This document shows positions 20,996 to 31,838 of a stretch of 64,000 nucleotides of DNA, in pieces. A model generated the notes under the pieces. The model saw nothing but the letters and a program-made list of their open reading frames with translations, ran no database searches and was not told where the DNA came from. Within the stretch, counting starts at the first letter, position 1. Each line of letters begins with the position of its first letter. A program made the translations under genes and the position numbers. Origin of the DNA: Hyposmocoma kahamanoa (taxonomy: Eukaryota; Arthropoda; Insecta; Lepidoptera; Cosmopterigidae); the NCBI RefSeq assembly GCF_003589595.1, contig NW_020653766.1:922688-986687 (forward strand). Direction: 5' to 3'.

Positions 20996-21603
20996 CAGTA
21001 AATAATAATAATATTAATAAAGAACTTTATTATCCTTAAATAACACCGTGTGTAGTAGATAAAAAGGGAAGAGTCTCAGCTTAAGCTTTTCAGACCCCTC
21101 CCTTTTGAAGAAACTCGCTACCTTTAAAATAAAGGTTGTGTGACGCATCTCTACCAGCTCCACAAAAACAAAACAGCCATTAATACTAAATAATTTACAA
21201 ATTTACGACTTAAACCTATAAACATATTGGTAACTATGTCATTCAATATAACAACAGCAATTTCGAACAATCCGATTTGAAGTTTGGGGATGAACAGTAC
21301 ACATAAAAAATACAAAATGAAAAATGTCGGTTAAAACCTCGTATACGAGTACATACGATGGATAGATGAAGCTACATCCATTTGCTTTTTTTATTTATTA
21401 TAATGGGGACCTGGAGCTGATTTGACGATGGAAATGACAGACAGATGAATGGAACCCTTCGACAGTAGGTATACAGCAGATACCTTGTATTTGGGCTCAT
21501 ATTATTCGTTTTAACGAGGACCTTCATATATGTGACAAAAAACGGAGCTAACTTTTGAGGTCGTTTTTTTTTAAATAAAGACATAATTATGATGATGCCA
21601 TCC

Positions 21604-21797
21604 TACCTAATTTATACCGCCGAGTAATAATGTCATATTTGCTGCGTTCCTGTTTTGAAGGACAGACACGTGGGACTTGTCAATTTATGACGATTTGGAG
21701 CTCTAAGTGGCACGGCAACTGTTATGGACAGGCGTGTAGCTTACCACCAGGCGCTCGACTTGCTCGTGCCGTCATTTGATATTATAAAAAAATACGT
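21604..21797 (+). mobile_element. SINE-like family B
   Basis: Copy with CCGCCGAGTAATAATG, GACAGGCGTGTAGCTTACC, CTCGACTTGCTCGTGCCGTC and tail ATTATAAAAAAA. It is followed immediately by an oppositely oriented copy, so the pair is tail to tail. Confidence 0.8.
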
Positions 21798-21799
21798 AG

Positions 21800-21960
21800 T
21801 GACGGGACGAATAACTTGTGCTCCTGGTGGTAAGTGACACACTTGCATTGCCACTCAGAACTTTAAATGGCAAAGATCTGAGACTTATACTTGACAAGTA
21901 AGTACCCTACGCCTGTAGTTTTAGCGCCCTTACCCTTAAAAACCGGAATGTTTTAGTTGG
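21800..21960 (-). mobile_element. SINE-like family B, inverted partner
   Basis: GTGACGGGACGAATAAC, CTGGTGGTAAGTGACAC, CACTCAGAACTTTAAATGG, then diverged sequence ending in CTTACCC...CCGGAATG. The two copies together form a large imperfect inverted repeat. Confidence 0.7.
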
Positions 21961-22539
21961 TCAACTAGTATCGGTGACCACATCCAGGCTACTATTCGGA
22001 TATTGCTTTACTCCATCTGCCACCACAGTCATTTATTAAATTCAAACAAATAGAACAGAACCAAAATGGTGTGTTCATACACACCCATCCATTCATCAAC
22101 CTTTTACATCCTTATTTCGGAGAAGCTTAACATTATGTCCAAGAGGATTTAAGGCATGACCTATACGATTGATTTTTAACAGGGGAAAGATATTTCAGAA
22201 CGGAAGCTTTGGTGTTATCTATATTTGTTGTTCTATGAAACACCTCTGTGTCTCCTCAATAATTTGTGTTCTTGTACATGTTCGTGCCAACTATCACATA
22301 TCCGGCTGTTGTGTTTGTTTGTGCTGTTGCAGCCATTTTGATTGGCCACTTCGATAATGTCTAATTTATATGATTTAACTGTTTTACGATATGATTCGAA
22401 TATCGCTACTTAAAGAACAATAAAATTTTTGTATAAATAAATAGGAGTTCTTGTGTTTTCGCTAAAGTTTATGTGTTACACATATACAATTTTTTCATAT
22501 CCAAATCGCGTATATCTGGATCCGTCATTATGGATAAAC

Positions 22540-22725
22540 TTACACATTCAATTAAGTTCGACATATCCCAAAGTCCTTACAACAGAAGTCCGTTTACTAC
22601 CTAGGATGCTGCTAGAGACTATTGAAATTAAAAAACATCCTGATTTCAATACGGAAGATGGTTTCTCCTTACCACCAGGTTGGGATCCAGTATTTCGTAT
22701 GATGAAAAGTCCCAATCGGATATAA
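22540..22725 (+). pseudogene. Penelope-like element, C-terminal remnant
   Basis: The open frame ending at 22725 contains ETIEIKKHPDFNTEDGFSL and PPGWDPVF. This fits the end of Penelope-like element proteins, where the GIY-YIG endonuclease part finishes with a motif of the form E-I-x-K-H-x-x-x-F-N-x-x-D-G-x-x-L-x-x-x-W. The reverse transcriptase itself is not visible upstream. The frame stops where a TIR element begins, within the TATA at its left end. I infer the family from memory of the motif. Confidence 0.5.
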
Positions 22726-23121
22726 GGCTAGCCTTAGAATAATAACGCATAGAATGATAGTTTCATATCAAACGAACTGTCATAAGTCAGGCAAAAATCA
22801 AATTCATGTAGGTTAGTTTTAGTAGTAGGTTAATTTTCGGTTTTAGTGAATATTTATATAAAAATACAAGTTGAAACGCGTTACTTCCTTGTGGAATGTG
22901 ATGTTAGTATCTATTTTATGTTTGCTTGACGTATTTTTACACTCATTTACCGCACATTTCGTCATTTTTAGCTAAAATTCTTGATCTGTTCACGGTGCAA
23001 GTTGACCTTGAGCACTGAAGGCCCGCCCGCTCGTGTAGGCCCGTTGGGCGCGCTTCAATTTGCCTCACTTCGCGTGTGCGGACTAGGTTTCTATGCGTTA
23101 TTATTCTAAGAGGCTAGCTTT
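22726..23121. mobile_element. TIR element (MITE), about 0.4 kb
   Basis: Ends form an imperfect inverted repeat of about 30 bp: AGGCTAGCC, TTAGAATAATAACGCATAG at the left, complement at 23089-23121. TATA lies on both sides, so the target duplication may be TATA or TA. The interior has a CpG-rich patch (GCCCGCCCGCTCGTGTAGG) and no ORF. Confidence 0.7.
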
Positions 23122-23419
23122 ATAATATCCTTTTAATTATTAAATTTAATATAGTTAAAATTCATATCGTTAAAATAAAATATTTTATGAAACGTATGTA
23201 GCGTAAACTGGAATGTATTTTGATAAATTAAAAATATGATGTTAAAATTAATAATTTTTGTGATTATAGTGAATAAAAGAATGGTTTGCGTTACTATTAG
23301 ACACAACTTGTTGATGATTTTTTTTACTATCTCAGTCAGCCGTGACCATGTTACTTGCAAAGATCGCGAAACGATGTATTTATACACACGAGGACTTTTT
23401 TATTTATAAAAACTTGTAT

Positions 23420-23715
23420 TTAAACTGAATGCTTTTCTAATTTGCGAAACCAAATAGCCGCCATTTTGCGGTAGGAGGAGCGCATCGCGTGAGCGGATAG
23501 CAGTGAAGCAAACGCGCTCGTGAAACGTGCGATAGCAACATACAAACGCGCGATTGCATCGATGCTGTCGCCTTTAAATCCCAAGTGTAGCAATGCAATC
23601 GCGCGTTTGTATCGATGCTTAAAATCGCGCGCGTGTGTGTAAAAGTAGATGATTACCAATTGCATCACTACTGTATCGCGTTTCGCTGCTAAAAGTCGGT
23701 GTGTGCAACCGCTCC
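23420..23715. other. CpG-rich block with a 19-bp-arm hairpin
   Basis: Rich in GCGATAGC / CGCGCGATTGC motifs. Perfect arms TACAAACGCGCGATTGCAT at 23541-23559 and its complement at 23593-23611 enclose a 33-nt loop. It resembles the block at 3983-4375 in composition and motifs, suggesting a common repeat family. No protein is evident. Confidence 0.45.
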
Positions 23716-23807
23716 CAGATCTGAAAATATAAGCTAAGCTAAGCTGGGCAGAAATGCTCTATGGAATCTATGAATAGTAATACTAATTCGTAATGAATGA
23801 TCATTCA

Positions 23808-24696
23808 GGGGGCCTACCATAACCTTTCCAAAAACAATCTTATTTTAATGTAAGCTTAAAGTAAGCTTATTATAATATTACTCATATTCGTACCACGACG
23901 AACCTGTCAACCAAGTAATGTATTATTGCAAAAGTGATTGAAAAAACGAGTCATTTCCTAATATTGTCTATTCCTTACTAAAAATAGGAAAGAGATAACG
24001 CTATGTGAACTATAAATGCCATCTCTTTCTTTTTTGATGTTCCGAATCGTGTTATTGTAGTATAATGTTTAAGTACTTAATGTTATTTACATTCAGAGAA
24101 TTTTGACTCTTTAAAAAAGAAAAGTAAGTATTTAATAATAAAATCTATTAAAATTACGTTGTTTTCAATAATTATTCCGCATTTTCATGAAGAAAAATAA
24201 ATAAAACAAACTGAGTCTTGATAGTCACGTTGTGAATTCGGAATTAAAATCTAGTGTCAACTGTTATTTTCGCCAAGGACCATATAGATGGCGCTGTTAT
24301 AATTTTACAAAATAAACATCGCGTTTTTTTATTTAACGAAAAATTATTTACTATGTGCTAATAAATAAGAAATAAACAAAATATTGTAGAGATATATGTA
24401 AATAAATAAGTTCAACTTAACTTTTAATCATTACAAGTCAATATTAAGACAATAAAACTGAAAATAATACTGTTGCCATCCGTGTAATTATTTTAAGATT
24501 GCTAAATTTGACATAAGAGCAATATTACTTTAATGTTAAAGTCGCGTCATAGACGAACTGAGTGAATGGTCACAAAGCATCACCAATAAAACATCATAGT
24601 TTTAACATTACAATAAGCTTACTTAAAGCGCGTTATGGCATGAAAAGTCAATGTAAGGTTAAAGTAATATTGTTTTAAGAGCTTGTGGTAGGCCCC
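23808..24696. mobile_element. TIR element of about 0.9 kb
   Basis: Ends are GGGGCCTACCATAA at the left and the complement of GGGGCCTACCACAA at the right. Inner matching blocks (TTAATGTAAGC, TTAAAGTAAGCTTATT) make the inverted region long but imperfect. The inner sequence is AT-rich with no transposase. Flanking triplets CAG / TAG do not give a clean target duplication. Confidence 0.6.
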
Positions 24697-24964
24697 TAGA
24701 TTACTCGAATACGAAAATTAATAGGTTATATATATAATAGTGTTGTTCAAATGACAGGATGAGAATTACTAACGAGTCGACTAACGAAATCATTCACAAT
24801 CGCGTATCGCTAATCGATACGTCTTGTTTCGGACGACTCTACGCATTCTCTGTTCTTAAAGTTCAATACAATGAAGGCGCGAAAACGGTGGAACGACAAA
24901 TGACAATGCGGACAAAATTTTGTCAAACCACTCCCTAAAAACAAATTTGTTTTGTCTTCTTTGT

Positions 24965-25150
24965 CAACTCATTCCACGTTCCATTGCTGGGCTTCCTCTA
25001 TGAGAAAATTTAGGCCACATTGTGACACGCTTGTCCAGTGCGGGTTGGAGATGTCCTATGTTTGTCATGGTTTGCGAACCTTCTTCGACGTGCAGGTTAG
25101 ATCACGATGTTTTGGGTGCTGTAGATGGTTTCAAGCAGTAATTGTTCACA
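24965..25150 (+). mobile_element. RTE/SINE-like 3' remnant
   Basis: TTCCATTGCTGGGC, GTCCAGTGCGGGTTGGAGA and CCTTCTTCGACGTGCAGGTT are recurring blocks of lepidopteran RTE-related retroposons. The frame over it is not a real gene. Confidence 0.45.
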
Positions 25151-25254
25151 AATATTATTAATTATAATATTAGTCTGCAAATAAATAAATCCGTTTGGCG
25201 ACTACGACGCCTCAAACAGACACACAGGCTGTTGTCCAGTCGCCTATTTGGCGT

Positions 25255-25500
25255 GTGATGGGTGCAGGGTCCTACTCGTGTCACCATGTGATTATGAGAC
25301 CTCTTTCATCGTCATCCCACCTTTTAATCACCCTTTCTCTTTTTCTCTGGTTTCTGGCCACTTTCTTTTAAAATTTAGAATCGTTCTCTAATTCTTCTTC
25401 TTCATCATTCTGACTTTGCTTGGTTCCGTCGTCACTCCCATCATCAAAATTCTCGGAGACATGTCCTTCTATCATGCAAACCCTTTGGGGTAAATTCACT
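25255..25500 (-). repeat. Dispersed repeat S, copy 1
   Basis: Shares order and motifs (TCTGGCCACT, TTTAAAAT, GAATCGTT, TCCGTCGTCA(C/T)TCCCAT) with 53520-53710. Read on the minus strand it has a patch of acidic codons (DDGSDDGT, NDEEEELEND), so it may be a fragment of an unidentified transposon ORF. Class unknown. Confidence 0.4.
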
Positions 25501-25548
25501 TACGTTTATGTCTAATTTGTAGGTAGTGTTTTTATTATTATTGTTCCT

Positions 25549-25665
25549 GTTTTTAATCGACTTCAAAAAGGGAGGAGGTTCTCGATTCGTCTGTATCTTT
25601 TTTGTATGTATGTTACGCAATAACTCCGGTATTTGTGAACCGATTTTCATGATTCTTTTTTGTTG
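25549..25665 (+). repeat. Repeat family P, left end
   Basis: TTTTTAATCGACTTC, GGGAGGAGGTTCTCGATTCG, TGTATGTATGTTACGC and CCGGTATTTGTGAACCGATT are present. The copy ends at a TTTTTTGTTG run. Confidence 0.75.
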
Positions 25666-26429
25666 TGTACCGGGTTCGATTCCCTAGTTTTATTTTCCCT
25701 ATGAAGGAAGATAATAAAAAAAAAACAAATTACAATTGAAATTTAAAAAAGTTACATAAATTTAATACGGTCGTGGTAACGTATCTTAAGACTAGGTTTT
25801 CCGCTTCCGAGTATGGTACTCCCCTGTATATTTGCCGGCGCAGAAGAAGGACCACAGGACGAGCAGCAATTGGTAGCCGTTCAGCGTAAATGCTTCGTCC
25901 TTGCCCGGACGTAGTCAAGTGTATGAGCCCGGAGGAAGCTCAGCAAAGGTAGCTTTCCAAGCCGCAGGTTATTTTTCAATCCGAAGGTAACTTCCAACTC
26001 GAAGGTAACTTAATCCGAAGGTGATTCTCGAAAGCGGAAACTTTCACTTTCTCAACTATTTAAGTACGTTTACCGCAGTGGGAAGCAATAATCTTCGATT
26101 CACAATATAATTTTGAACATTTCAAATCACGTAACGCATTTTTATATCGGGAGCGCGGCTTAACCGAGCGTAGTCTGGCTCTGAGGACGTTATAACGCCG
26201 TCTGCTCATCTGCGCAGCCGGTGGGCGCCGGCGCCGGTTACCGCGCTCCCCTCTCTCTGCATCCCTCATCATTCAGATTTAACCAACTTTGTCTATGGTG
26301 GTTTCAATGTTTTGTAATCAATTATTATTCAAAAATATGATATTTTTGTTGAAGAAATATTTGTGTTCAATTTTTAATACTTTTAAATTTAAAAAACGAT
26401 TTATTCAAAAATAACTTAACACACAGAGT

Positions 26430-26778
26430 TACAGTTGGAAGGAGGGACCTCTACAGTGTTACCATTTAATTTTGAAGAAAATCATCCACCGCTAAGGGTG
26501 GCTGTTCACGCATGAAGATTCATTTTTATAAATAGCGCCAAAATTTTATTGAAAGGAGCAATTATTTTAATGGTTGAGTTTTGCTATTCTCCAATTCCAG
26601 GCGTTGTTCTCTCTCAATATACTTTAAGTAGTGAGAACCGATTTTTATTATCTTAGAATAGTGGCGAACTAGGGAATGAATCCGGGTTTGCGCACATTCC
26701 GGGAACCGATTTCAATAAAACTTGGTAATTACATGTACTTTTGAGGTCGGTTTTTTTAGTACTCTGTACTGAGATTAT
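26430..26778 (+). repeat. Repeat family P, right part
   Basis: GAAGAAAATCATCCACC, GGGTGGCTGTTCACGCATGA, ATAAATAGCGCC and the terminal GAGGTCGGTTTTTTTAGTAC with CTGTACTGAGATTAT are kept. The extreme left end is replaced. Confidence 0.75.
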
Positions 26779-26897
26779 ATACCATTGTTTTTTGTTACAG
26801 CCTGTCCTGCCTTTCTTTTTTTCTATCACCTTTTCCCTACTGTTATATGTCTTCAATAAATTAATGTGGACCAAGTGTGCTTTCTATCATAATCAAC

Positions 26898-27083
26898 TGC
26901 CTTCGTGGCCGAATGGTTACCATGCTGGTCTGTCCCAGACTCGATTAACGGGCCGGGAGAAATATTTGTATAGCCTACATTTATTTCTCTAGTGAGTTAG
27001 GGGTGTGATTTATGATGTTTTGTGTGTACAAGGCACACGCGACACAGGGTTTCTAGCTATGGTGTCTGCGCTATTATTATTAT
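26898..27083 (+). mobile_element. tRNA-derived SINE family A
   Basis: Head TGGCCGAATGGTTACCATGC (A box), a decayed B box, then GGGCCGGGAGAAATATTTGT, GTGAGTTAGGGGTG, CGCGACACAGGGTTTC and an (ATT)n tail. It inserted beside a LINE fragment. Confidence 0.8.
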
Positions 27084-27085
27084 GC

Positions 27086-27330
27086 ATGACCCGCGTGACA
27101 ATCTAAGCTCTTGCAAGAATCTCAGCGCCATCTTGGGTTTTCTGAAGACTTTGGGAAACGACCCCGGCCGTGGGCCGGAGCATTCTAGCAGGATGTGCGC
27201 GGTTGTTTCCTCCTCCTCCATACACGCTCTACATAAAAGGCTGTCCGTGATACCTAGATTGAAAACGTGTTTGTTATACAGACTCACAGTTACATAGACA
27301 AAGGTTTCAAACTTATAATTCCCCTCTTTT
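27086..27330 (-). pseudogene. LINE pol C-terminal fragment
   Basis: Minus-strand frame with NKHVFNLGITDS, LCRACMEEEETTAHILLEC and LSRGSC. The C-x2-C...H-x4-C arrangement is typical of the post-RNase H end of LINE ORF2 proteins in Lepidoptera. The rest of the element is absent. Confidence 0.7.
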
Positions 27331-27528
27331 TGCATCGGGGCTTAAAAATAAATTATAGTAGTGATCCTTAACCATTTTCAAATGAATAACTTTTATTTCA
27401 AAACATCCTTAGCTTCAAAAGTTTAAATGTATACACTGCCAAAAGTTACGCAAAGTGAGAAAGTTGAACCATAATATCGCACCATCAATTATGAAGTGGC
27501 GAATTTCGTAAAGTAATATTTTTGGCAG

Positions 27529-28240
27529 TCAAAGACAAAGACAAAGTCAAATAATCATTTATTCCATAGGTAAAATAAATTTGCTCTTGAAAACGTCACT
27601 TTTAAGCAACTGATCGTCCACAAAGTAGCTGACATCTCTGAGGAGAACGAGGCAGAAACTCTAGGGAATGCTCTTTTCAAATAAACTCGTCTTTCCACAC
27701 ATCTTTATCTAACACGTAGTCTTCAATTTTGTAATGTGATTTTTCAATTAAAATATTTATATATGTAGGTTGTAAACTTAGGATATGACAACCTTAATAT
27801 ATGCTTCGGAATATTATTGTGAAAACGTATACAGGTCCCCATAAAATAGTTGTTTACCTTGGTTAAACGAAATCGTGGTACCATGGGTTTGGACTTAACT
27901 CTAAGTTTAATATTATGGATATCCTTTTTCTTAATGAAATTATGTATATTTTTATGGGCATGCAAACTGTGATGCCAGTCATGATACCAGTCTCCTTAAA
28001 CGGTACACAGAATGAATCGCTCGTTTTTGCAATACAAAATGGTTTGTATGTCTGCCGCTTCACCCCTTATGAGAGTCCCATTATACTACTGAACAAAAGT
28101 AAACAAATCTAGCAGTACTAATATCGGTAAGCTCACGTATTCATCGGACTGAGTATGCAGCGGATTAATATGCTGGCCAGGGAAGGTATATGCGGGAATC
28201 ATTGTAGTTTACTATTTAGGTCACTTCCAAGAAGACTACT
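27529..28240 (-). mobile_element. LINE family J1, copy C
   Basis: 3' part of the J1 family with its tandem AAGACAA / AAGTCAA tail, UTR and a frameshifted C-terminal reading frame (VPRFRLTKVNN, CIRFHNNIPKH). It is more diverged than copies A and B, with several indels, and ends within the LGVTLDSK-equivalent region. Confidence 0.8.
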
Positions 28241-28317
28241 AGTACGGAAGTAGTAGTAGGGAACGTGATGAGATAAATGATGAAATCGCCATACTATCGT
28301 CAACTCTTTATACATCA

Positions 28318-28395
28318 CGCACGTGAGCATGCACGCACGCACACAAGCATGCACGGACCCACCCACGTACGCACGCACGCACTCACATGTGCTAT
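28318..28395. repeat. CACG/CA-rich microsatellite
   Basis: Imperfect (CACG)n and CATGCACG units. The reading frames across it are artefacts. Confidence 0.8.
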
Positions 28396-28954
28396 AGAGC
28401 AGCTTGCAACTGAGCTGGTGGAAACAATAAAATGTACCAGGACCTCGGCTCCGACTACCTATTTACTATTTTATACTGTGGGGTCCCGGTGCCCTTCATC
28501 TGTACAAAATTTTATCTAATAAATTAATAGACTATCTACAAAGAGGGAATGCTGCCCGCATCTTGGTCACCTTGCCGCGGGAAAGTGGGATTTAATTATA
28601 TGAAGAAAATTGGTTATTCATATAATTTAGTCCCACTTTCAGTTTCTAGTATTATATTACCTGAATATTTCAACTTATTGTCTAATAAAACGGATGGTTT
28701 GATGATGACAGATACCGAAGCCTTCCAGTGGCTGCGATTCTGACACACGTCTTTCACCCCATCAACGCATTGATTCCTATTTCTTGCGGGGAGGTGGAGC
28801 ATACATACACGATTAATTTAGTTCAGACCAGTGTCTACAACACTTTGTTACTTGTACCATATTTCATTGTTATGTAACGTATGTAATGAATAGCATGGTC
28901 GAGAAAATAAAGATATTAAGTTATTGAATATCACGATACTTTACGACCATGATA

Positions 28955-29359
28955 AATGAATTAATAAAAAATAGAAATGATATTCATTTTGCATTTTGTG
29001 AAATTACTCCACTAGTTTCATTGACTTACAAATAAATGGACGACGGGTCTAATACAAAAACCACGAAAAAAATGTCCCAAGTCAACCTATTTAAACGTAG
29101 TGACATGTAAAGGAATATGAAAAAGCTATAACGATGAATTTAAATTGTAATGTCATCGCAGTACTGTCTAATTTTGCTTGCTTCGCTGTCAGTCGAACAA
29201 ACGAAGGCTAAAGCGTGAAGGACGCTCTGTATACGATTTTAACGCCCTATAAATTCGGACACTTTTTAGCGCGGACCCGACGTCCATATAATTGTAAGTC
29301 AATGACTAGTTTGTCATAATTATTAATGAAAAGATTGAATACTTAGAAAAATTCCTTGT
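28955..29359 (-). mobile_element. SINE family E interrupted by a hAT-type MITE
   Basis: Left part (28955-29018) ends TACTCCACTAGTTT. The right part (29305-29359) resumes with ACTAGTTTGTCATAATTATT and continues into CTTAGAAAAATTCCTTG. Uninterrupted copies at 59031-59160 and 32301-32430 show this as continuous sequence, with ACTAGTTT single at 59072-59079. Confidence 0.75.
29019..29304 (-). mobile_element. hAT-type MITE 'H', copy 1
   Basis: 286 bp bounded by perfect 8-bp duplications ACTAGTTT. Ends CATTGACTTACAAATAAATG / complement form a TIR of about 30 bp. It is inverted relative to the copies at 53.0 and 63.0 kb and longer because of extra central sequence. No ORF: non-autonomous. Confidence 0.85.
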
Positions 29360-29391
29360 CCTCTGTGTCTGCGGTCTCTCGTCCTCCGTCC

Positions 29392-29545
29392 GCAATGTAT
29401 CCGAAACAATTACTATGAAATAAGTAATACTCGAGCAAATTTAAAAACAATGTGAAGTATGAAGCTTCATTCGCGTCATGCGCCTTCTAATTTTGTCGAG
29501 TATTACATATTTGACAGCAATTGTTTTGGACGGATGTCGAATGGT
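29392..29545. mobile_element. TIR repeat related to 40180-40316
   Basis: CAATTACTATGAAATAAGTAATACTCGAG at the left is mirrored at the right by TCGAGTATTACATATTTG, TTGTTTTGG. A second copy lies inside the element at 39952-40372. The boundaries are approximate. Confidence 0.5.
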
Positions 29546-29829
29546 GAACGAGAGTAGACACCCAGCAGCCAGTGGGCAGTGCTTGTTGCAGATCGTACTT
29601 TTTTTGTCGTAACGCCATCTGTTGGAATCTAGGTTGCATTCCACGGCAATTGCAGAGTGTCAACTATCCGACGGTCATAGATTCGCTGAAATATTGTCAA
29701 TATTATTATTATGAGTTTTATAGTCTTGTTGCATCCAATGCGATGCATAAGTCTTGAAGACTCTATTGTTTGTTTTTATCGATAGAAATTTTAAGATAAA
29801 TTAAAAACAAGTGCTTAAAGAACGCGTAA

Positions 29830-30058
29830 GGCTCAACTCACACTGGCGCAGAGTCGAAGCGTCGTGTCGCGTCCCGTTTTTCGGCGACTCGCGTCGCCGT
29901 ACGAAACCACTCGACTTTAACCAAGCGCCGACGCGCGATTCCATATTTGCATAACACAAATTTGTACCTTAATAATGGCAAAATAGAGATGAATATGCTG
30001 TAGGCGAAAAACATGACGCGTCGCGACGCTTCGACTCTGCGCCACTGTGAGTTCAGCG
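29830..30058. mobile_element. PIF/Harbinger-type MITE, 229 bp
   Basis: TAA flanks both ends (29827-29829 and 30059-30061). The TIR spans about 40 bp with few mismatches (GGCTCAACTCACACTGGCGC at left; complement of CGCTGAACTCACAGTGGCGC at right), then CAGAGTCGAAGCGTCG. No ORF belongs to it. Confidence 0.75.
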
Positions 30059-30182
30059 TAAAAGCCAGTTTAGGCGTGGAAATCGATTTGTGCATATTGG
30101 TCGTCACGGCTTGAGTTTCATAAAGAAACAATCTAACGACATTCTTTTCTATCACAACTCGCTTTAAAAACATTATTACTTA

Positions 30183-30322
30183 ACGGGGTCAGAAAATGCT
30201 TATGCTTATACAATTAGAGCGAAAAAGACGTGCTTTTCGATACCTCCCAGACCACTGGCACCGATGCGAAGCGCACAACGCCTTTTTCGATCCTATATGG
30301 ACATACAGTTTTTCTGACCGGC
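30183..30322. mobile_element. Small TIR element, TTA-flanked
   Basis: TTA on both sides (30180-30182 and 30323-30325). Ends GGGGTCAGAAAA and complement of CCGGTCAGAAAA. About 140 bp, 120 bp beyond the previous MITE. Confidence 0.5.
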
Positions 30323-30555
30323 TTAATGCCCTTTTAACCTTAATTAGTCTACGTACTGAAAAATAAACTGACTCGTATTAAATTGATCTTATAGGAACCA
30401 ATAAAAAGTCTTAATTGAATTAATCACAATATGATTATTGTTGCTGTAATCATTGTGCTCGATAAACACATGTTATGATTGATTCTATTAAGATCTACTT
30501 GATAAGACAATAAGACGCCTTGTCTCTCAGTGTTCTATCGTCTTTTTAACGGCTA

Positions 30556-30873
30556 GTGCTTATAGCTAACTTTTCAAAAGGGGACCACAGTCAAATTTAT
30601 ACCATCGCCAAAGGGACAAAGCTCACCTCCATATTCTTGATACTTTTACCGAAAAAAGGTCATAAAAGAACAAAATACAATTTTCCAGGTCGCAAAAATT
30701 ATAACATTGACACAGCACTTGTACAAAATAAAAGCAAACAATGCGAAGAAAAGGGTACACATTCTTCATTCAACGTTGCTGAATTTAAATCTTTACCTGT
30801 AGCAATTCGCTTGTTGCATCAGGTCGGCGAACGAAGCGTACTGTGCTTAACAACTAAGCCTGCAATAGGTTAA
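30556..30873 (+). CDS. Unrecognised 105-codon ORF
   Basis: Basic, lysine-rich translation with no motif I recognise (starts MLIANFSKGD; includes HQVGERSVLCLTTKP). The sequence has a somewhat coding-like composition. It could be a decayed transposon frame. No splice context or neighbour supports a gene. Confidence 0.15.
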   Translation: MLIANFSKGDHSQIYTIAKGTKLTSIFLILLPKKGHKRTKYNFPGRKNYNIDTALVQNKSKQCEEKGTHSSFNVAEFKSLPVAIRLLHQVGERSVLCLTTKPAIG

Positions 30874-31207
30874 AGTTGAAAGTAGTCTGAATAAAGAGTT
30901 TTTTTTTCTATTTAGTTTAAAATTCGTTGCTGCCAGTGGCATTTACTGGATCAATGTATAATAGAGGGGAGTTATATAAGTTTGAAAGTTTGTTTTGATC
31001 AATGCAATATATACGCTTCTCTAATAAGATTCCGGTTGGTATTTAAAATATACTATTTACGAGGTTTAAAATTATACTGAAACAACTTTATATTAAAAGT
31101 TATTACACAGCGTCTGTATACTTGATTCGATTTAAGATATTTGAAGTAAATATTGTAAATGATAAATGCTACAAATATTTATTTACAAAGAGCAACCCCT
31201 GGAGATT

Positions 31208-31426
31208 GGTAGCAGAATAGCTTCTTGTAGAGGAGTTCGTCCAGGAAAATGCCGGCTTACCCATTTACGCCGCCGAGCAGAAATGTGAGCATTTTTCTGT
31301 TTTGAAGAGTAAGATAGCTTTAAATCGCAAAGATCTGAGGGGCACTGCAACTGTTATGGACAGGCGTCTAGCTTACCATTATGCACACGACTTGTTCGCC
31401 CCGTTACTTGATATAATAAAAAAAAC
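31208..31426 (+). mobile_element. SINE-like family B
   Basis: From GTAGCAGAATAGCTTCTTG to the ATAATAAAAAAAA tail, including CGCCGAGCAGAAATGTGAGC and GGACAGGCGTCTAGCTTACC. Moderate internal deletion. Confidence 0.8.
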
Positions 31427-31529
31427 AATTTAAAAGTTTCTTGGCCACGAATTCGGAACAGTGATACCTTCAGCGGAACGTTCATGATTTGATGTCTTGA
31501 GTTGGATTTGAACATCCAACACAAGACGC

Positions 31530-31838
31530 TCCGGTAAAGGCACTACCATTTCATTCTGAAGAAAATCATCCACCTCGAAGGGTGGCTGTTCACGCATGAA
31601 GATTCATTTTTATAAATAGCGCCTAATTTAATTTAGGGGCAATTACTTTAATGGTTGATTTTGCTATTTCTCTAATTCAAGGCGTTTTTCTCTCGAAATA
31701 TACTTTGTGTAGTGTCGTAGTGAGAAGCTATTTTTATTATCTCCAGTGTCAAGTCCTTAAACTTAGCAAATAAACGTAATTGCACGTACTTTTGAGGTCG
31801 GTTTTTTTAGTACTCTGTACTGAGATTATTATTATTCA
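31530..31838 (+). repeat. Repeat family P, right part
   Basis: TCCACCTCGAAGGGTGGCTG, AATAGCGCCTAATTT and the end GAGGTCGGTTTTTTTAGTAC, CTGTACTGAGATTATTATTATT. The (ATT)n run after the end looks like a retroposon tail. Confidence 0.75.

Noticed and set aside
29838..30173. 111-codon minus-strand ORF
   Set aside because: Lies mostly within a TIR element with mirrored ends; its codons come from the inverted repeats.
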